From Thioalkalivibrio nitratireducens DSM 14787 (GTDB taxonomy: Bacteria > Pseudomonadota > Gammaproteobacteria > Ectothiorhodospirales > Ectothiorhodospiraceae), in contig NC_019902.2 in NCBI RefSeq assembly GCF_000321415.2, positions 1,922,001 to 1,986,000 on the forward strand: a DNA stretch of 64,000 nt, given 5' to 3'. The translations under genes were made by a program, and so were the position numbers. This document shows, one piece after another, positions 26,256-35,152 of this stretch (the first letter of the stretch is position 1; each line of letters opens with the position of its first letter). The notes beneath the pieces were generated by a model. The model saw only the letters and a list, made by a program, of their open reading frames with translations. It had not been told where the DNA came from and ran no database searches.

Positions 26256-28927
26256 CAGACCCCCGATTTCAGCTGCAGGTACAGCCCATCGACCCATCTG
26301 CGATCGACATCGTCCGGCGCTGCGTCCCGGCGGTCCAGATACAGATACGCCAGGGCCGCCCCCACCGTTCCGGCGAACGTCTTGCGCACCGCCTCGACAA
26401 ACTCGGTGCGGACACGCCCGTCCTCGGAGGGGTGGATCGACAGCGCAAACTGCTGAACATGGTCGAGCCGACCGAGCAGCATCTCGGTGAAAGGCTCGTG
26501 AACGCCCGCGGCCGGAGGCAGCGCTTCGCGGCTCTCGCGCAGCGTCTGCAGGAAGCGGTCGACGGACGCATCCCCGATTCCGGTCCCGGCTCCTTCCGCC
26601 GCCACCGCCCCCGAGCGCAGCAGTTCGCGCGGCTTGAACCCGGCGATACTCCAGGTCACCCGGGGCTCGACAGTCGCTTCGAGCCAGCGCCCGAGGACAG
26701 CCGCAGCGCGCTCCACCGCAGCGAGCATCGCGCTGGCCGAGGGACAGCGCAGGATCTCGAAGTCTTCGAACACCTGTACCAGGAACACGACATCGACGAA
26801 CGTGCGTTTGAGATAATACCAGGGCGCACGGTTGTGCGAGTGGATCACCTTGATCGACGCGAGCATCGCCACCGCGTGCCCGGCACGGATCAGCCGAATG
26901 CCGAGATCCAGATCCTCGGCGTAATCGCCACGGTACTCGTACCGAAGGAACAGCTCCCGTCCGATCATGCACGCGACGTCGGAGAGCTGGCCCTGGGTGC
27001 GCAGCGCGAGATGGTCCGACCCGGTGAACCTGCCGATGCGATCGCCCTCGCTGCAGCCCAGGAACCGGTAATGCGTGGCGATCATGCTGTCGTACATCAG
27101 GTCGCTGTCGCTGCGGCTGTACTCCGAGCACGATGCCGCGGCTACCCCCTCGGCGGCATGATCGGCCAGCCACCGGGCCATGCCATGAATCCATCGGTCG
27201 CCGACCGGGTACGCATCCTGCACCATGAACAGCAGCAGGTCGCCGGTCGCCGCCCGCGCTCCCAGGTTTCGGGCACGGCTGTGCGAAAACTCCTCCTGGC
27301 GGATCGCGACCACCCGCGCGCCGGCCGCCCGGGCGCGCTCGGCGGTGCCGTCGGTGGACCCCGAGTCGACGACCACGATCTCGACCTCGCGCACGTCCCG
27401 CTGCGCCTTCAGCTTGCGCAGCAGGAGAGCGAACTCGGCACCGGCGTTGAAGGTGGGGATCACCACGGACACCCGCTGCTCGATGGGTTCGACCGATTGG
27501 AGCAGATCGGGATGCAAGCGCACGGGCCCCGGAACCGCAGGAGCGGCGCCCATGAACGGATTGTCCCCCGAAGCCCGATTCCGGAACGCCATCACGGCCG
27601 TCAGGCGCCGCAGGTTGCGCAGGTAGAACGGGCTGCGCCGGAACACGCCTGTCCAGCCATGGCGGCGCAATTCGGACCGGGAAGCGAGCCAGGCGTTGTT
27701 CCAGAGGACGCCGACCCCGCCTTCGCCCACCCAGCCGACCAGCCGCCGACCGGCCCGCAGCGGCCGCGTCAGCCGCCAGGAGCGGGATTGGTGGATGCCG
27801 GCGATATGCGCATTCAGGCCTTCGACCTGGCGCAGCAGATTTCGGCGAACTACGGCGAGGTGCTCCGCCTCGCGGCGCTGCGCATGCATCTCCGCAGCCA
27901 GCGCCCGGTTTTCCGAACGTTCGGCTTCGAGTTGCGCACGAACGGTTTCGGCCGTGCGGCGCTCGCCGTCGATCTCTGCCTGCAGCGTGCGCCGCTGCTC
28001 CTCGAGCCGGCGCGCCGCATTGTGTGCTTCTGTGAGCTGCTGCGCCGCCTCAGCCACGCGCTTTTGCTCGCCAGTCAACTGCCGCTCGAGTCCTTCCCCC
28101 CGGGCCCGCTCCTGGTCCAGGCGCTGCTCGAGGTCGCCCAGCCGCACGCGTTGCGCCGCCATCGTCTCGATCAGGTCGGCGACGTCTTCGCCCTGCCAGC
28201 GCGCGAGCTGACGGCGGCCGAACGCGGCGAGCCGTCGGCGCCGCTCCGGGTCGGCGGTATCCGCGTGCCCGGACCCCCGTTCGGCATCGAGCACGTAGAC
28301 GGCCGAAACGCCCGGAACGCGAACGAAATCCCCGCGCTGCAGAAGCTGCAGCCAGAAATCCCAGTCCTCGAAGTGATCGAGCGTTTCATCGAAGCGCACG
28401 GCGGGATCGGCACGCTGGGACTCGACACGGAACAGCGTCGAATGGATCGGAAGCTGGTTCTCCAGTTGCATCAGATTGCGGTCGAGATCGGCGTCATAGA
28501 CGCGGCATAGGCGTTCGGTGCCTTCGGCGTCCGCCACACAGCGCACCCCGGCGTGCGCAGCAATGGCGCCGGGGTGCCGCGCGAGCGCTTCGGCAAGGCG
28601 CTGCAAATGCCCCGGCAACAGCCAATCGTCGTCATCCAGAAACAGTGCGAACTCCGCTTGCGCCGCGTCGAGGAGCCGGTTCGCGGCGGCTGCGCGCCCG
28701 AGTGGCCGCTCCGGCGCAAGCACCTGCACCCACGGCGCACCGGCCGGCAGCAGACCCGCAGGGATCGGCTGGCCGTGCGCAGCGAGGATGATGGCGCGAC
28801 ACGAAACCCCTTCCTGCGCCCGCACCGACTCGATCGCCCGGACCAGCGAAGGCCGCCCCATCGACCGGACCAGCACGTCCACGGTTCCCCCACTGGCACG
28901 CGTCATGCCCGCGCTTTGCGGCACCAC
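26255..28927 (-). CDS. GT2 - coiled coil - GT2 double glycosyltransferase
   Basis: The product is up to 890 aa. Starts at GTG 28927 or ATG 28906 are both possible and neither has a good RBS. Residues 15-230 are a GT-A family 2 domain (VRSMGR, DDDD at 98-101, FEDWDFW at 186-192). Residues about 255-375 are a heptad-rich coiled coil (LEQRLDQERARGEGLERQL). Residues 486-720 are a second GT2 domain (VSVVIPTFNAG, VDSGSTDG, QDAYP) like those of rhamnosyltransferases. A C-terminal helical region of about 170 residues follows. The rml genes beside it would supply dTDP-rhamnose, which fits the second domain. It heads the minus-strand array that contains the gsp genes. Confidence 0.92.
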   Translation of the reverse strand: MVPQSAGMTRASGGTVDVLVRSMGRPSLVRAIESVRAQEGVSCRAIILAAHGQPIPAGLLPAGAPWVQVLAPERPLGRAAAANRLLDAAQAEFALFLDDDDWLLPGHLQRLAEALARHPGAIAAHAGVRCVADAEGTERLCRVYDADLDRNLMQLENQLPIHSTLFRVESQRADPAVRFDETLDHFEDWDFWLQLLQRGDFVRVPGVSAVYVLDAERGSGHADTADPERRRRLAAFGRRQLARWQGEDVADLIETMAAQRVRLGDLEQRLDQERARGEGLERQLTGEQKRVAEAAQQLTEAHNAARRLEEQRRTLQAEIDGERRTAETVRAQLEAERSENRALAAEMHAQRREAEHLAVVRRNLLRQVEGLNAHIAGIHQSRSWRLTRPLRAGRRLVGWVGEGGVGVLWNNAWLASRSELRRHGWTGVFRRSPFYLRNLRRLTAVMAFRNRASGDNPFMGAAPAVPGPVRLHPDLLQSVEPIEQRVSVVIPTFNAGAEFALLLRKLKAQRDVREVEIVVVDSGSTDGTAERARAAGARVVAIRQEEFSHSRARNLGARAATGDLLLFMVQDAYPVGDRWIHGMARWLADHAAEGVAAASCSEYSRSDSDLMYDSMIATHYRFLGCSEGDRIGRFTGSDHLALRTQGQLSDVACMIGRELFLRYEYRGDYAEDLDLGIRLIRAGHAVAMLASIKVIHSHNRAPWYYLKRTFVDVVFLVQVFEDFEILRCPSASAMLAAVERAAAVLGRWLEATVEPRVTWSIAGFKPRELLRSGAVAAEGAGTGIGDASVDRFLQTLRESREALPPAAGVHEPFTEMLLGRLDHVQQFALSIHPSEDGRVRTEFVEAVRKTFAGTVGAALAYLYLDRRDAAPDDVDRRWVDGLYLQLKSGV

Positions 28928-29233
28928 CGCACCGGTTCATCGCAGCGCCGCGCCGGAACCCCGGCGCGGCCGGGGCCCGGACAAGGGCTCCATTCCAGAA
29001 AGGTCACAGCTGTCACACCCATGCACACAGGAAACTAAAGGCCGGCAGCCACAAGCGGCGGCCCCGGCGATTCCGGACAGGTCGATTTCCGACCACCCCC
29101 GAAAATCGCGGAAGCCGCGCATCATACAGGCAAACGACCGCACAAATCGACGGAACACGAAACCCGACAGGCAGAAAATCCATGGTATATTAAGCGGCTT
29201 GTTCGGCATTTTGGACATTCCAGCACACAGCCC
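28928..29233. other. Divergent intergenic region between the GT2 and rmlB genes
   Basis: This 306-bp region must carry promoters for both directions. It contains a 9-bp GC hairpin (28948-28956 with 28961-28969) about 20 bases before the minus-strand gene and a plausible sigma-70 promoter for rmlB near 29164-29191. The sequence is less GC-rich in its right half (29100-29230), as expected for a promoter zone. Confidence 0.6.
29164..29191 (+). promoter_or_regulatory. Candidate sigma-70 promoter of rmlBACD
   Basis: CCGACA (29164-29169, four of six matches to TTGACA) and TATATT (29186-29191, five of six matches to TATAAT) are separated by 16 bp, 42 bp upstream of the rmlB ATG. The match is by eye only. 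Confidence 0.4.
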
Positions 29234-30334
29234 ATGTCATATACCCTACTGGTGACGGGGGGCGCAGGGTTCATCGGATCGGCGGTGGTGCGGCATTTCA
29301 TCGACCACAGCGACGTGCGCGTGGTCAACGTGGACAGCCTCACCTATGCAGGAAACCTCGATTCGCTGGCCCCGGTCGCGCACTCGCCCCGCTATGCCTT
29401 CGAGCAGGTCGATATCCGCGACGCCGGCACGTTGGCCCGGGTCTTCCGGGAACACCGCCCGGACGCGGTCATGCACCTGGCTGCCGAGTCGCACGTGGAC
29501 CGCTCGATCACGGGACCGGCTGCATTCATCGACACCAACGTGGTCGGAACCTACACGCTGCTGGAGGCGGTGCGCGATTACTGGTCGGCGCTGGAAGCGG
29601 ATTCCCGGGCGCGTTTCCGCTTTCACCACGTCTCCACCGACGAGGTCTTCGGCTCGCTCGGCGATTCCGGCGCATTCCGGGAGGACACCCCCTACCAGCC
29701 GAACTCGCCGTACTCGGCCAGCAAGGCCGCGTCCGACCATCTGGCACGCGCCTGGCACCACACCTATGGCATCCCGGTTGTCACCAGCAACTGCTCGAAC
29801 AACTACGGCCCCTATCAGTTTCCCGAGAAACTGATCCCGCACATGATCCTGAACGCGCTCGACGGAAGGCCCCTGCCCGTGTATGGCGACGGCGCCAACG
29901 TGCGCGACTGGCTGTACGTGGACGACCACGCGCGCGCACTGCGCACGGTGCTCGAACGCGGCCGGCCCGGCGCAACCTACAACGTCGGCGGCAACTGCGA
30001 GCGGCGCAACATCGAGGTGGTCGAGATGCTCTGCGCGCTCCTGGACGAGCTGCGCCCCGGCTCTCTCGGGGCGGATTCGGGCAGGCGTAGCCACCGCGAC
30101 CTGATCACCTTCGTCGCCGACCGGCCGGGCCACGACCACCGCTATGCGATCGATTCCGGCTTGATCACGTCGGAACTCGGCTGGTCTCCCCGCGAGAGCT
30201 TCGAGTCGGGCCTGCGCAAGACCGTGCGCTGGTATCTGGACCACGAACCCTGGTGGCGCCGTGTGCTTTCGGGCGCCTACCGGCTGGAGCGGCTGGGCGC
30301 AGCCGCGGAGCCGCCAACCCGCCACCCTGGCTGA
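29234..30334 (+). CDS. rmlB: dTDP-glucose 4,6-dehydratase RmlB
   Basis: The product is 366 aa. It catalyses the second step of dTDP-L-rhamnose synthesis, dTDP-glucose to the 4-keto-6-deoxy sugar. It is an extended SDR with TGGAGFIGS (8-16), the catalytic STDEVFG loop (134-140) and YSASK (Tyr160, Lys164), plus [18 protein letters not shown] length near 350-360 is normal for RmlB. It is the first gene of rmlB-A-C-D, with the rmlA ATG 16 bp past its stop. The RBS is weak. Confidence 0.97.
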   Translation: MSYTLLVTGGAGFIGSAVVRHFIDHSDVRVVNVDSLTYAGNLDSLAPVAHSPRYAFEQVDIRDAGTLARVFREHRPDAVMHLAAESHVDRSITGPAAFIDTNVVGTYTLLEAVRDYWSALEADSRARFRFHHVSTDEVFGSLGDSGAFREDTPYQPNSPYSASKAASDHLARAWHHTYGIPVVTSNCSNNYGPYQFPEKLIPHMILNALDGRPLPVYGDGANVRDWLYVDDHARALRTVLERGRPGATYNVGGNCERRNIEVVEMLCALLDELRPGSLGADSGRRSHRDLITFVADRPGHDHRYAIDSGLITSELGWSPRESFESGLRKTVRWYLDHEPWWRRVLSGAYRLERLGAAAEPPTRHPG

Positions 30335-30349
30335 CGAGACCAACGCACC

Positions 30350-31270
30350 ATGTATTTACCAAACGCACCCGAGCGGGCCTCGCTGCCCGCTCGCAAGGGG
30401 ATCATTCTCGCGGGCGGCTCCGGCACCCGCCTGTATCCGGTGACCCACGTCGTATCGAAGCAACTGCTGCCGGTGTTCGACAAGCCGATGGTGTATTACC
30501 CGCTGACGACGCTGATGTTGGCGGGTATCCGCGAGGTGTTGCTGATCTCCACGCCGGAGGACACGCCGCGTTTCGAACAGCTACTGGGGGACGGCAGCCG
30601 CTGGGGCATCTCCATCGAATACGCGGTGCAGTCGAAGCCGGGCGGCATCGCCGAGGCATTCTTGATCGCATCCGATTTTGTCCGTGGGAGCCCCTGCGCG
30701 CTGATCCTGGGGGACAACATCTTCTACGGACACGATCTGACCCGGCAGCTGGTGCAGGCGAATCGCGACACCCGCAGCAGTACGGTATTCGCCTACCCTG
30801 TGCACGACCCTGAACGTTACGGTGTGGTGACTTTCGATGCGCAGGGCCGCGCGGTCGCGCTCGACGAGAAACCATCGAAACCGCGTTCGCGCTATGCGAT
30901 CACCGGCCTGTATTACTACGACTCCCAGGTCATCGAAGTGGCGGCACAGCTCCGGCCTTCGGCGCGCGGCGAACTGGAAATCACCGATGTGAACCGCTGG
31001 TATCTGGAGCGCGAGCTGCTCGATGTGCAGGTTCTGGGGCGCGGTATGGCCTGGCTGGATACCGGTACGCACGAATCCCTGCTCGAGGCATCGACCTATA
31101 TCCAGACCATCGAGAAGCGCCAGGGGCTGAAAATCGCCTGCCCGGAAGAGATTGCGTTCCGCATGGGGTATATCGGTGCAGAGGAACTGCGCTGTCTCGC
31201 GGAACCGCTGGCACGCAACGGGTACGGCCAGTATCTGCTGAGCATCCTCGAAGAGCCGGTGTTCGCATGA
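30350..31270 (+). CDS. rmlA: Glucose-1-phosphate thymidylyltransferase RmlA
   Basis: The product is 306 aa. It joins glucose-1-phosphate and dTTP to give dTDP-glucose, the first step of the rhamnose pathway. The nucleotide-binding motif [16 protein letters not shown] lies at 17-32 because of a 15-residue N-terminal extension not usual in RmlA. Other family features are [27 protein letters not shown] and [10 protein letters not shown]. The stop overlaps the rmlC start by four bases (ATGA). Confidence 0.97.
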   Translation: MYLPNAPERASLPARKGIILAGGSGTRLYPVTHVVSKQLLPVFDKPMVYYPLTTLMLAGIREVLLISTPEDTPRFEQLLGDGSRWGISIEYAVQSKPGGIAEAFLIASDFVRGSPCALILGDNIFYGHDLTRQLVQANRDTRSSTVFAYPVHDPERYGVVTFDAQGRAVALDEKPSKPRSRYAITGLYYYDSQVIEVAAQLRPSARGELEITDVNRWYLERELLDVQVLGRGMAWLDTGTHESLLEASTYIQTIEKRQGLKIACPEEIAFRMGYIGAEELRCLAEPLARNGYGQYLLSILEEPVFA

Positions 31271-31833
31271 TCGTGACCGCGATGCGCATCCCCGAGGTGC
31301 TGCGGATCGAACCGAAGGTGTTCGGCGACCCTCGCGGTTACTTCATGGAAAGCTACCACGCCGCACGCTATGCCGAGTTCGGAATCCCCGCCGCATTCGT
31401 GCAGGACAACGTGTCCGCGTCTGGGCGGGGGATCCTGCGCGGACTGCACCTGCAGAACCCGCATCCTCAAGGGAAGCTGGTGTACGTGCTCGAGGGCGAG
31501 GTGTTCGACGTCGCGGTCGATGTCCGCGTGGGTTCGCCAACCTTCGGGCAGTGGGTGGGCGAGTATCTTTCTGCCGCGAACCATCGCCAGCTCTGGGTTC
31601 CGGAAGGATTCGCCCACGGGTTCTGCGTGACCAGCGAACGCGCACTTTTCTGCTACAAATGCACCGATCGCTATCACCCGGAGGCCGAGCTCTCCGTTCG
31701 CTGGGATGATCCCGCGCTAGGGATCGACTGGCCGGTCCGCGAACCCCGCGTCTCGGACAAGGATGCACAGGCCGCCTGCCTGCACGCGATCGATCCCGCG
31801 AAGCTGCCCGGTTACGAAGGAACTGCAACGTGA
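31267..31833 (+). CDS. rmlC: dTDP-4-keto-6-deoxyglucose 3,5-epimerase RmlC
   Basis: The product is 188 aa, a normal RmlC length. The cupin fold has PRGYFMESY, the catalytic His61 in RGLHLQ and the conserved [21 protein letters not shown] contains the expected tyrosine region. It performs the double epimerisation that yields the L-rhamno configuration. It overlaps rmlA (ATGA) and rmlD (TGATG). Confidence 0.96.
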   Translation: MIVTAMRIPEVLRIEPKVFGDPRGYFMESYHAARYAEFGIPAAFVQDNVSASGRGILRGLHLQNPHPQGKLVYVLEGEVFDVAVDVRVGSPTFGQWVGEYLSAANHRQLWVPEGFAHGFCVTSERALFCYKCTDRYHPEAELSVRWDDPALGIDWPVREPRVSDKDAQAACLHAIDPAKLPGYEGTAT

Positions 31834-32723
31834 TGGCGGCTGCGGCACGCCGCCGGACACGGGTCCTGCTGACCGGCGCCGACGGGCAGCTCGGGCGGGC
31901 CTTGCAGGCCTGTGCGGGCGATCGCTTCGAGTGGCTGGCGTTCAACCGCAGGTCGCTGGACATCACGCAGGCCGCCGCAGTCACGGCTGCGGTGGCCGGC
32001 TCCCGGCCCGACTGGATCGTCAACGCGGCGGCGTACACCGCCGTCGACCGCGCCGAGACCGATCGGGACGCCGCCTTCGCGATCAATGCCGAGGGCGCCG
32101 CGCACCTCGCGCGGGCGGCGGCGCGCTCGGGTGCGCGCATGGCCCAGGTTTCCACCGACTACGTATTCGACGGTACAGCAGCACGCCCGTACCGCCCCGA
32201 CGACACCACCGGGCCGCTGAACGTCTATGGCAGCAGCAAACTCGCCGGTGAAACCTTTACCCGGGACATCCTGGGCGATCGGGCGCTGATCGTGCGGACA
32301 TCGTGGGTCTACGCCGCCGAGGGCCACAATTTCCTGCGCACGATGCTGAAACTGCTGCGCGAGCGGGACACGCTGCGGGTCGTGGAAGACCAGATCGGGA
32401 CGCCGACGCATGCCGCGAGCCTGGCCGCTGCGGTCGTGGCGAGCATCGAGCATCAGGGGTCTGGCATCCACCACTGGACCGACGCCGGCGTGGCGAGCTG
32501 GTACGATTTCGCGGTTGCAATCCAGGAAGAGGCCCTGCGCAACGGGTTCGACGTCGCCGGCTGCCGCGTCGAGCCCATTCCGACCCGCGAATACCCCACA
32601 CCGGCCGCCCGCCCGCCGTGTTCGCTGCTCGACAAAGACTCCCTGCGGGCGCTGACGGGAAACGACGGGCGCCATTGGCGCGAGGAATTGCGACTCAGCT
32701 TCAAGGCCCTGGGTCCGGCCTGA
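31833..32723 (+). CDS. rmlD: dTDP-4-dehydrorhamnose reductase RmlD
   Basis: The product is 296 aa from ATG 31833, whose A overlaps the rmlC stop; a GTG at 31830 in the same frame is an alternative. It is an SDR with LLTGADGQLGRAL near the N-terminus, NAAAYTAVDRAE, STDYVFDG and VYGSSKLAGE. It reduces the 4-keto sugar to dTDP-L-rhamnose, completing the four-gene pathway. The last residues (LRLSFKALGPA) are followed by a short GC hairpin. Confidence 0.96.
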   Translation: MAAAARRRTRVLLTGADGQLGRALQACAGDRFEWLAFNRRSLDITQAAAVTAAVAGSRPDWIVNAAAYTAVDRAETDRDAAFAINAEGAAHLARAAARSGARMAQVSTDYVFDGTAARPYRPDDTTGPLNVYGSSKLAGETFTRDILGDRALIVRTSWVYAAEGHNFLRTMLKLLRERDTLRVVEDQIGTPTHAASLAAAVVASIEHQGSGIHHWTDAGVASWYDFAVAIQEEALRNGFDVAGCRVEPIPTREYPTPAARPPCSLLDKDSLRALTGNDGRHWREELRLSFKALGPA

Positions 32724-32726
32724 ACC

Positions 32727-32747
32727 GGGGGGTGCTCCGATCCCCCC
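32727..32747. terminator. Weak hairpin between convergent rmlD and sulfotransferase genes
   Basis: Six G (32727-32732) can pair with six C (32742-32747) around a 9-base loop just after the rmlD stop. There is no T-tract on either strand, so a role in termination is only possible. Confidence 0.25.
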
Positions 32748-32923
32748 TCGTGGGCGGGCGATGATCGGCGGTGAACCCTGCGGGCAACGCGCTGACCGCA
32801 GGGCAAAACGGACAAGCGCAGGAGCAGCCCACCGCGTTCGAACTCGACCGTGCAGCGGCGGCGTGTCCGGCGCAGCGAGCGGGTGCCGACCTTCCGCCTG
32901 CCTGCCCCACTACCCGTACCTGG

Positions 32924-33838
32924 CTAGTACCCCAACTCCTGCATCAGGTCGCCGGCGATTGCGTCAAACGCGGCACGATCGCCGTCGGCACCGTCCTGCC
33001 ATGGCGGACGCCGTTCGAACTCACCACCCAGAAGGTGGTAGACGCGGCACAATGCTTCTCCCGAACCGTGCAGGCCCAGAAAACCCAATACGCGATCGAG
33101 CGTCTCGGCAGGCGCTGCGATCAGATCCTCGTAGCGAATCTCCAGATAGGCGCCCGGTTCGCCTGCCGCACGGCTCTCTTCGATCAGCCCCCGCCACCAG
33201 GCCGCAAGCTCCGGCACGCTCGCCCAGCCCAACGCGTTCGCCGACTGCGCCACTTCCCAGCCATCGCGGATCATCAGGATCATCCGACACTCCCCGAGAC
33301 ACCGACGGAGTTCGCCGCCGAAACGGGGAAGTTCGGGGGTCTTGTTGATCCAATAGCGGCGACCCGCCAGCTCCGCCTGGCGCTGACCCAGTGCGGTGAT
33401 CAACGCGCCGGTCGCACGGGCGACCGCAGCGGGAGACGACGCCGCTTCCACCTCCGAACGCCAGCGAGCCAACTCCGCTTCTGCCTCCGCAACGGAATAC
33501 AGGATCCGGTCACTTCCCAAGGGGTATTGTTCGTATGCCGCCTTGCCATCCGGAACCTGTCCCTGGATCTGCTGAAAGGTGCGCTGCATCTGCGCTTCCA
33601 TCCGGGCCGCAACCGCCGCCGGTGCGAAGCCGGGGGGCTCGGCCGGTCGAACCAGCCCAGCCTCGACCGCCTCAAGTTGTGGATCTTCCAACACCCTGAG
33701 CCAGCGCAGGGCTTCGGCCACTTCCTTGGTCTCAAACCACGCCGCCACCTGGGGGTTCAGGCCGAGCAGGTTCACCAGAAGGGTCGTCCCGCTTCGAAAA
33801 CCACCGATGAAGGCCGGCCTCATCCGGCGCACTTCCAC
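32924..33838 (-). CDS. Sulfotransferase-family protein 1
   Basis: The product is 304 aa. The PAPS 5'-phosphosulfate loop is GGFRSGTTL (12-20) and the 3'-phosphate-binding segment is MILMIRDGWEVAQS (186-199), the two signatures of the sulfotransferase fold. It would transfer sulfate from PAPS to a sugar or other hydroxyl. The target is unknown, but the position next to rml and glycosyltransferase genes suggests a glycan. ATG 33838 or the internal Met6 could be the start. It is convergent with rmlD. Confidence 0.85.
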   Translation of the reverse strand: MEVRRMRPAFIGGFRSGTTLLVNLLGLNPQVAAWFETKEVAEALRWLRVLEDPQLEAVEAGLVRPAEPPGFAPAAVAARMEAQMQRTFQQIQGQVPDGKAAYEQYPLGSDRILYSVAEAEAELARWRSEVEAASSPAAVARATGALITALGQRQAELAGRRYWINKTPELPRFGGELRRCLGECRMILMIRDGWEVAQSANALGWASVPELAAWWRGLIEESRAAGEPGAYLEIRYEDLIAAPAETLDRVLGFLGLHGSGEALCRVYHLLGGEFERRPPWQDGADGDRAAFDAIAGDLMQELGY

Positions 33839-33966
33839 AGCGTCGTCTTGGCGCTTCGCGCCGGCCGAAGGGCCTCGCCAACCCGGAACCGGTGACCTTC
33901 GGGCGGCTTACGGATCCCCGCCAGGAAAGAAATGCCCCTCAATGGATTGCCTCGTCCGTTACCGTC

Positions 33967-34019
33967 ATCCATTTTCCAGTACCGCCTTCCATCTTCCATC
34001 TCCATCTTCCATCTTTGCA
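33967..34019. repeat. Degenerate tandem GGAAGATGGA-type microrepeat
   Basis: On the minus strand this is a run of imperfect GATGGAAGATGGA-like units with AAAATGGATG at its end. It is visibly lower in GC than its surroundings and lies between the two sulfotransferase genes, in the leader of the first. Read as protein it gives W-K-M-E-D-G-like repeats, but I do not believe it is coding. Confidence 0.6.
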
Positions 34020-34035
34020 TTACAGCCTGCGGCAC

Positions 34036-34881
34036 TCACCCGACGAAGGCTGGAAGTCCTTCCTTCTGCCGCCGCTCATTCAGGATCCGCTGCACGTAGT
34101 CGACAGCATGGCGCCGTTCGATAACCGGATCCTCGGCGAGCGTCCAGTCATCGGGATCGTAACCGAAGCGAAGCACGTAATCGTGAAACAGTGGCCCGAA
34201 CACCGCCACATCCTCGGGGGTGAACCAGTGGCGCCATGCGCCGCTGCCGCGAGTGCGCACGACACGCTGGAACTCCGGGCCGACGTCCGAACTCCCCTGC
34301 AATGGGAAACCCAAGTATGCCTCCAACTCGGCCAGGCGGTCGGCGACGAAATCCTCGTAGCGAAAGACAAAAACGCCAGGCCTCGCGTCGGCGAGCGAAA
34401 CCGAGAGTGCCCCGAGTTCACGGCTGGTGGCGACCACCTCTTCCTGCGCCACTCCCCAGAGCCGGGCAAACAGCTCGGATAACGTCACTTCGCGGGGATG
34501 TTCGTGCTTTCGGGCCAGCGTCGCGAACGCGGCACGGATATCCGCGTCCGATTGCCTCCACAGGTAGTCGTGAACCCCGGTGTACAGCAACGCGCTGATG
34601 AGCAGGTCGCGCGGATCGCGGACGAGAAAGATGCGCCTGTCGAACGCAGCCAGCATCGGCCCGAGAAAACCACGGGAGGGGCGGAGCAGGGCCTTGACCA
34701 GCACCGGCCGGGCACCCTCGAGGTGCGGCGCCACGTCGGAAAAATCCCGCGGTTCGAACACACCGGTGCACGATTCCAGGCTGTTCTTGATCTTGAAGTA
34801 CAGCCCGGTGCTACCCGATTTTCCGGGGCTGAGGATCAGGATATGGGCCGGGCTGTCTGCCATGTGAAGGGTCGTCGCCAT
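34036..34881 (-). CDS. Sulfotransferase-family protein 2
   Basis: The product is 281 aa (275 if the Met at residue 7 is used). The phosphosulfate loop is SPGKSGSTGLYFKI (18-31) and the 3'-phosphate site is RIFLVRDPRDLLIS (83-96). It shares the fold but little other sequence with the neighbouring sulfotransferase, so they are not a recent duplication. The gap 34882-35152 upstream holds no gene or repeat that I can see. Confidence 0.85.
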   Translation of the reverse strand: MATTLHMADSPAHILILSPGKSGSTGLYFKIKNSLESCTGVFEPRDFSDVAPHLEGARPVLVKALLRPSRGFLGPMLAAFDRRIFLVRDPRDLLISALLYTGVHDYLWRQSDADIRAAFATLARKHEHPREVTLSELFARLWGVAQEEVVATSRELGALSVSLADARPGVFVFRYEDFVADRLAELEAYLGFPLQGSSDVGPEFQRVVRTRGSGAWRHWFTPEDVAVFGPLFHDYVLRFGYDPDDWTLAEDPVIERRHAVDYVQRILNERRQKEGLPAFVG

Positions 34882-35152
34882 GGTTGGTTCGGCGGCGATT
34901 TTGCCCGGAATGCGCGCGGCCGTCCATTCCGGGTGGTCTGGCGGAAGGTCGGGCAGCCCAGCCTCGGCCGGAGGTTCGGGATCGGACCATCGCCGATCCG
35001 AGGAGCGGGTGCGAGTTCACTGCGACGATTCACGAAAAGCCCCGTCAAGCGGCTGTCCCGATGCCGCCGGATGCAGCTTCCCGCCGATCTCCCGGCACGG
35101 GAATATCTTGATCGGCCGCTCGCCGCATTCGCTGCACGAACCGCATCTGCCA

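Noticed and set aside
33820-34035. 71-aa frame with W-K-M-E-D-G-like repeats
   Set aside because: The repeats come from the nucleotide microrepeat and the frame has no RBS.
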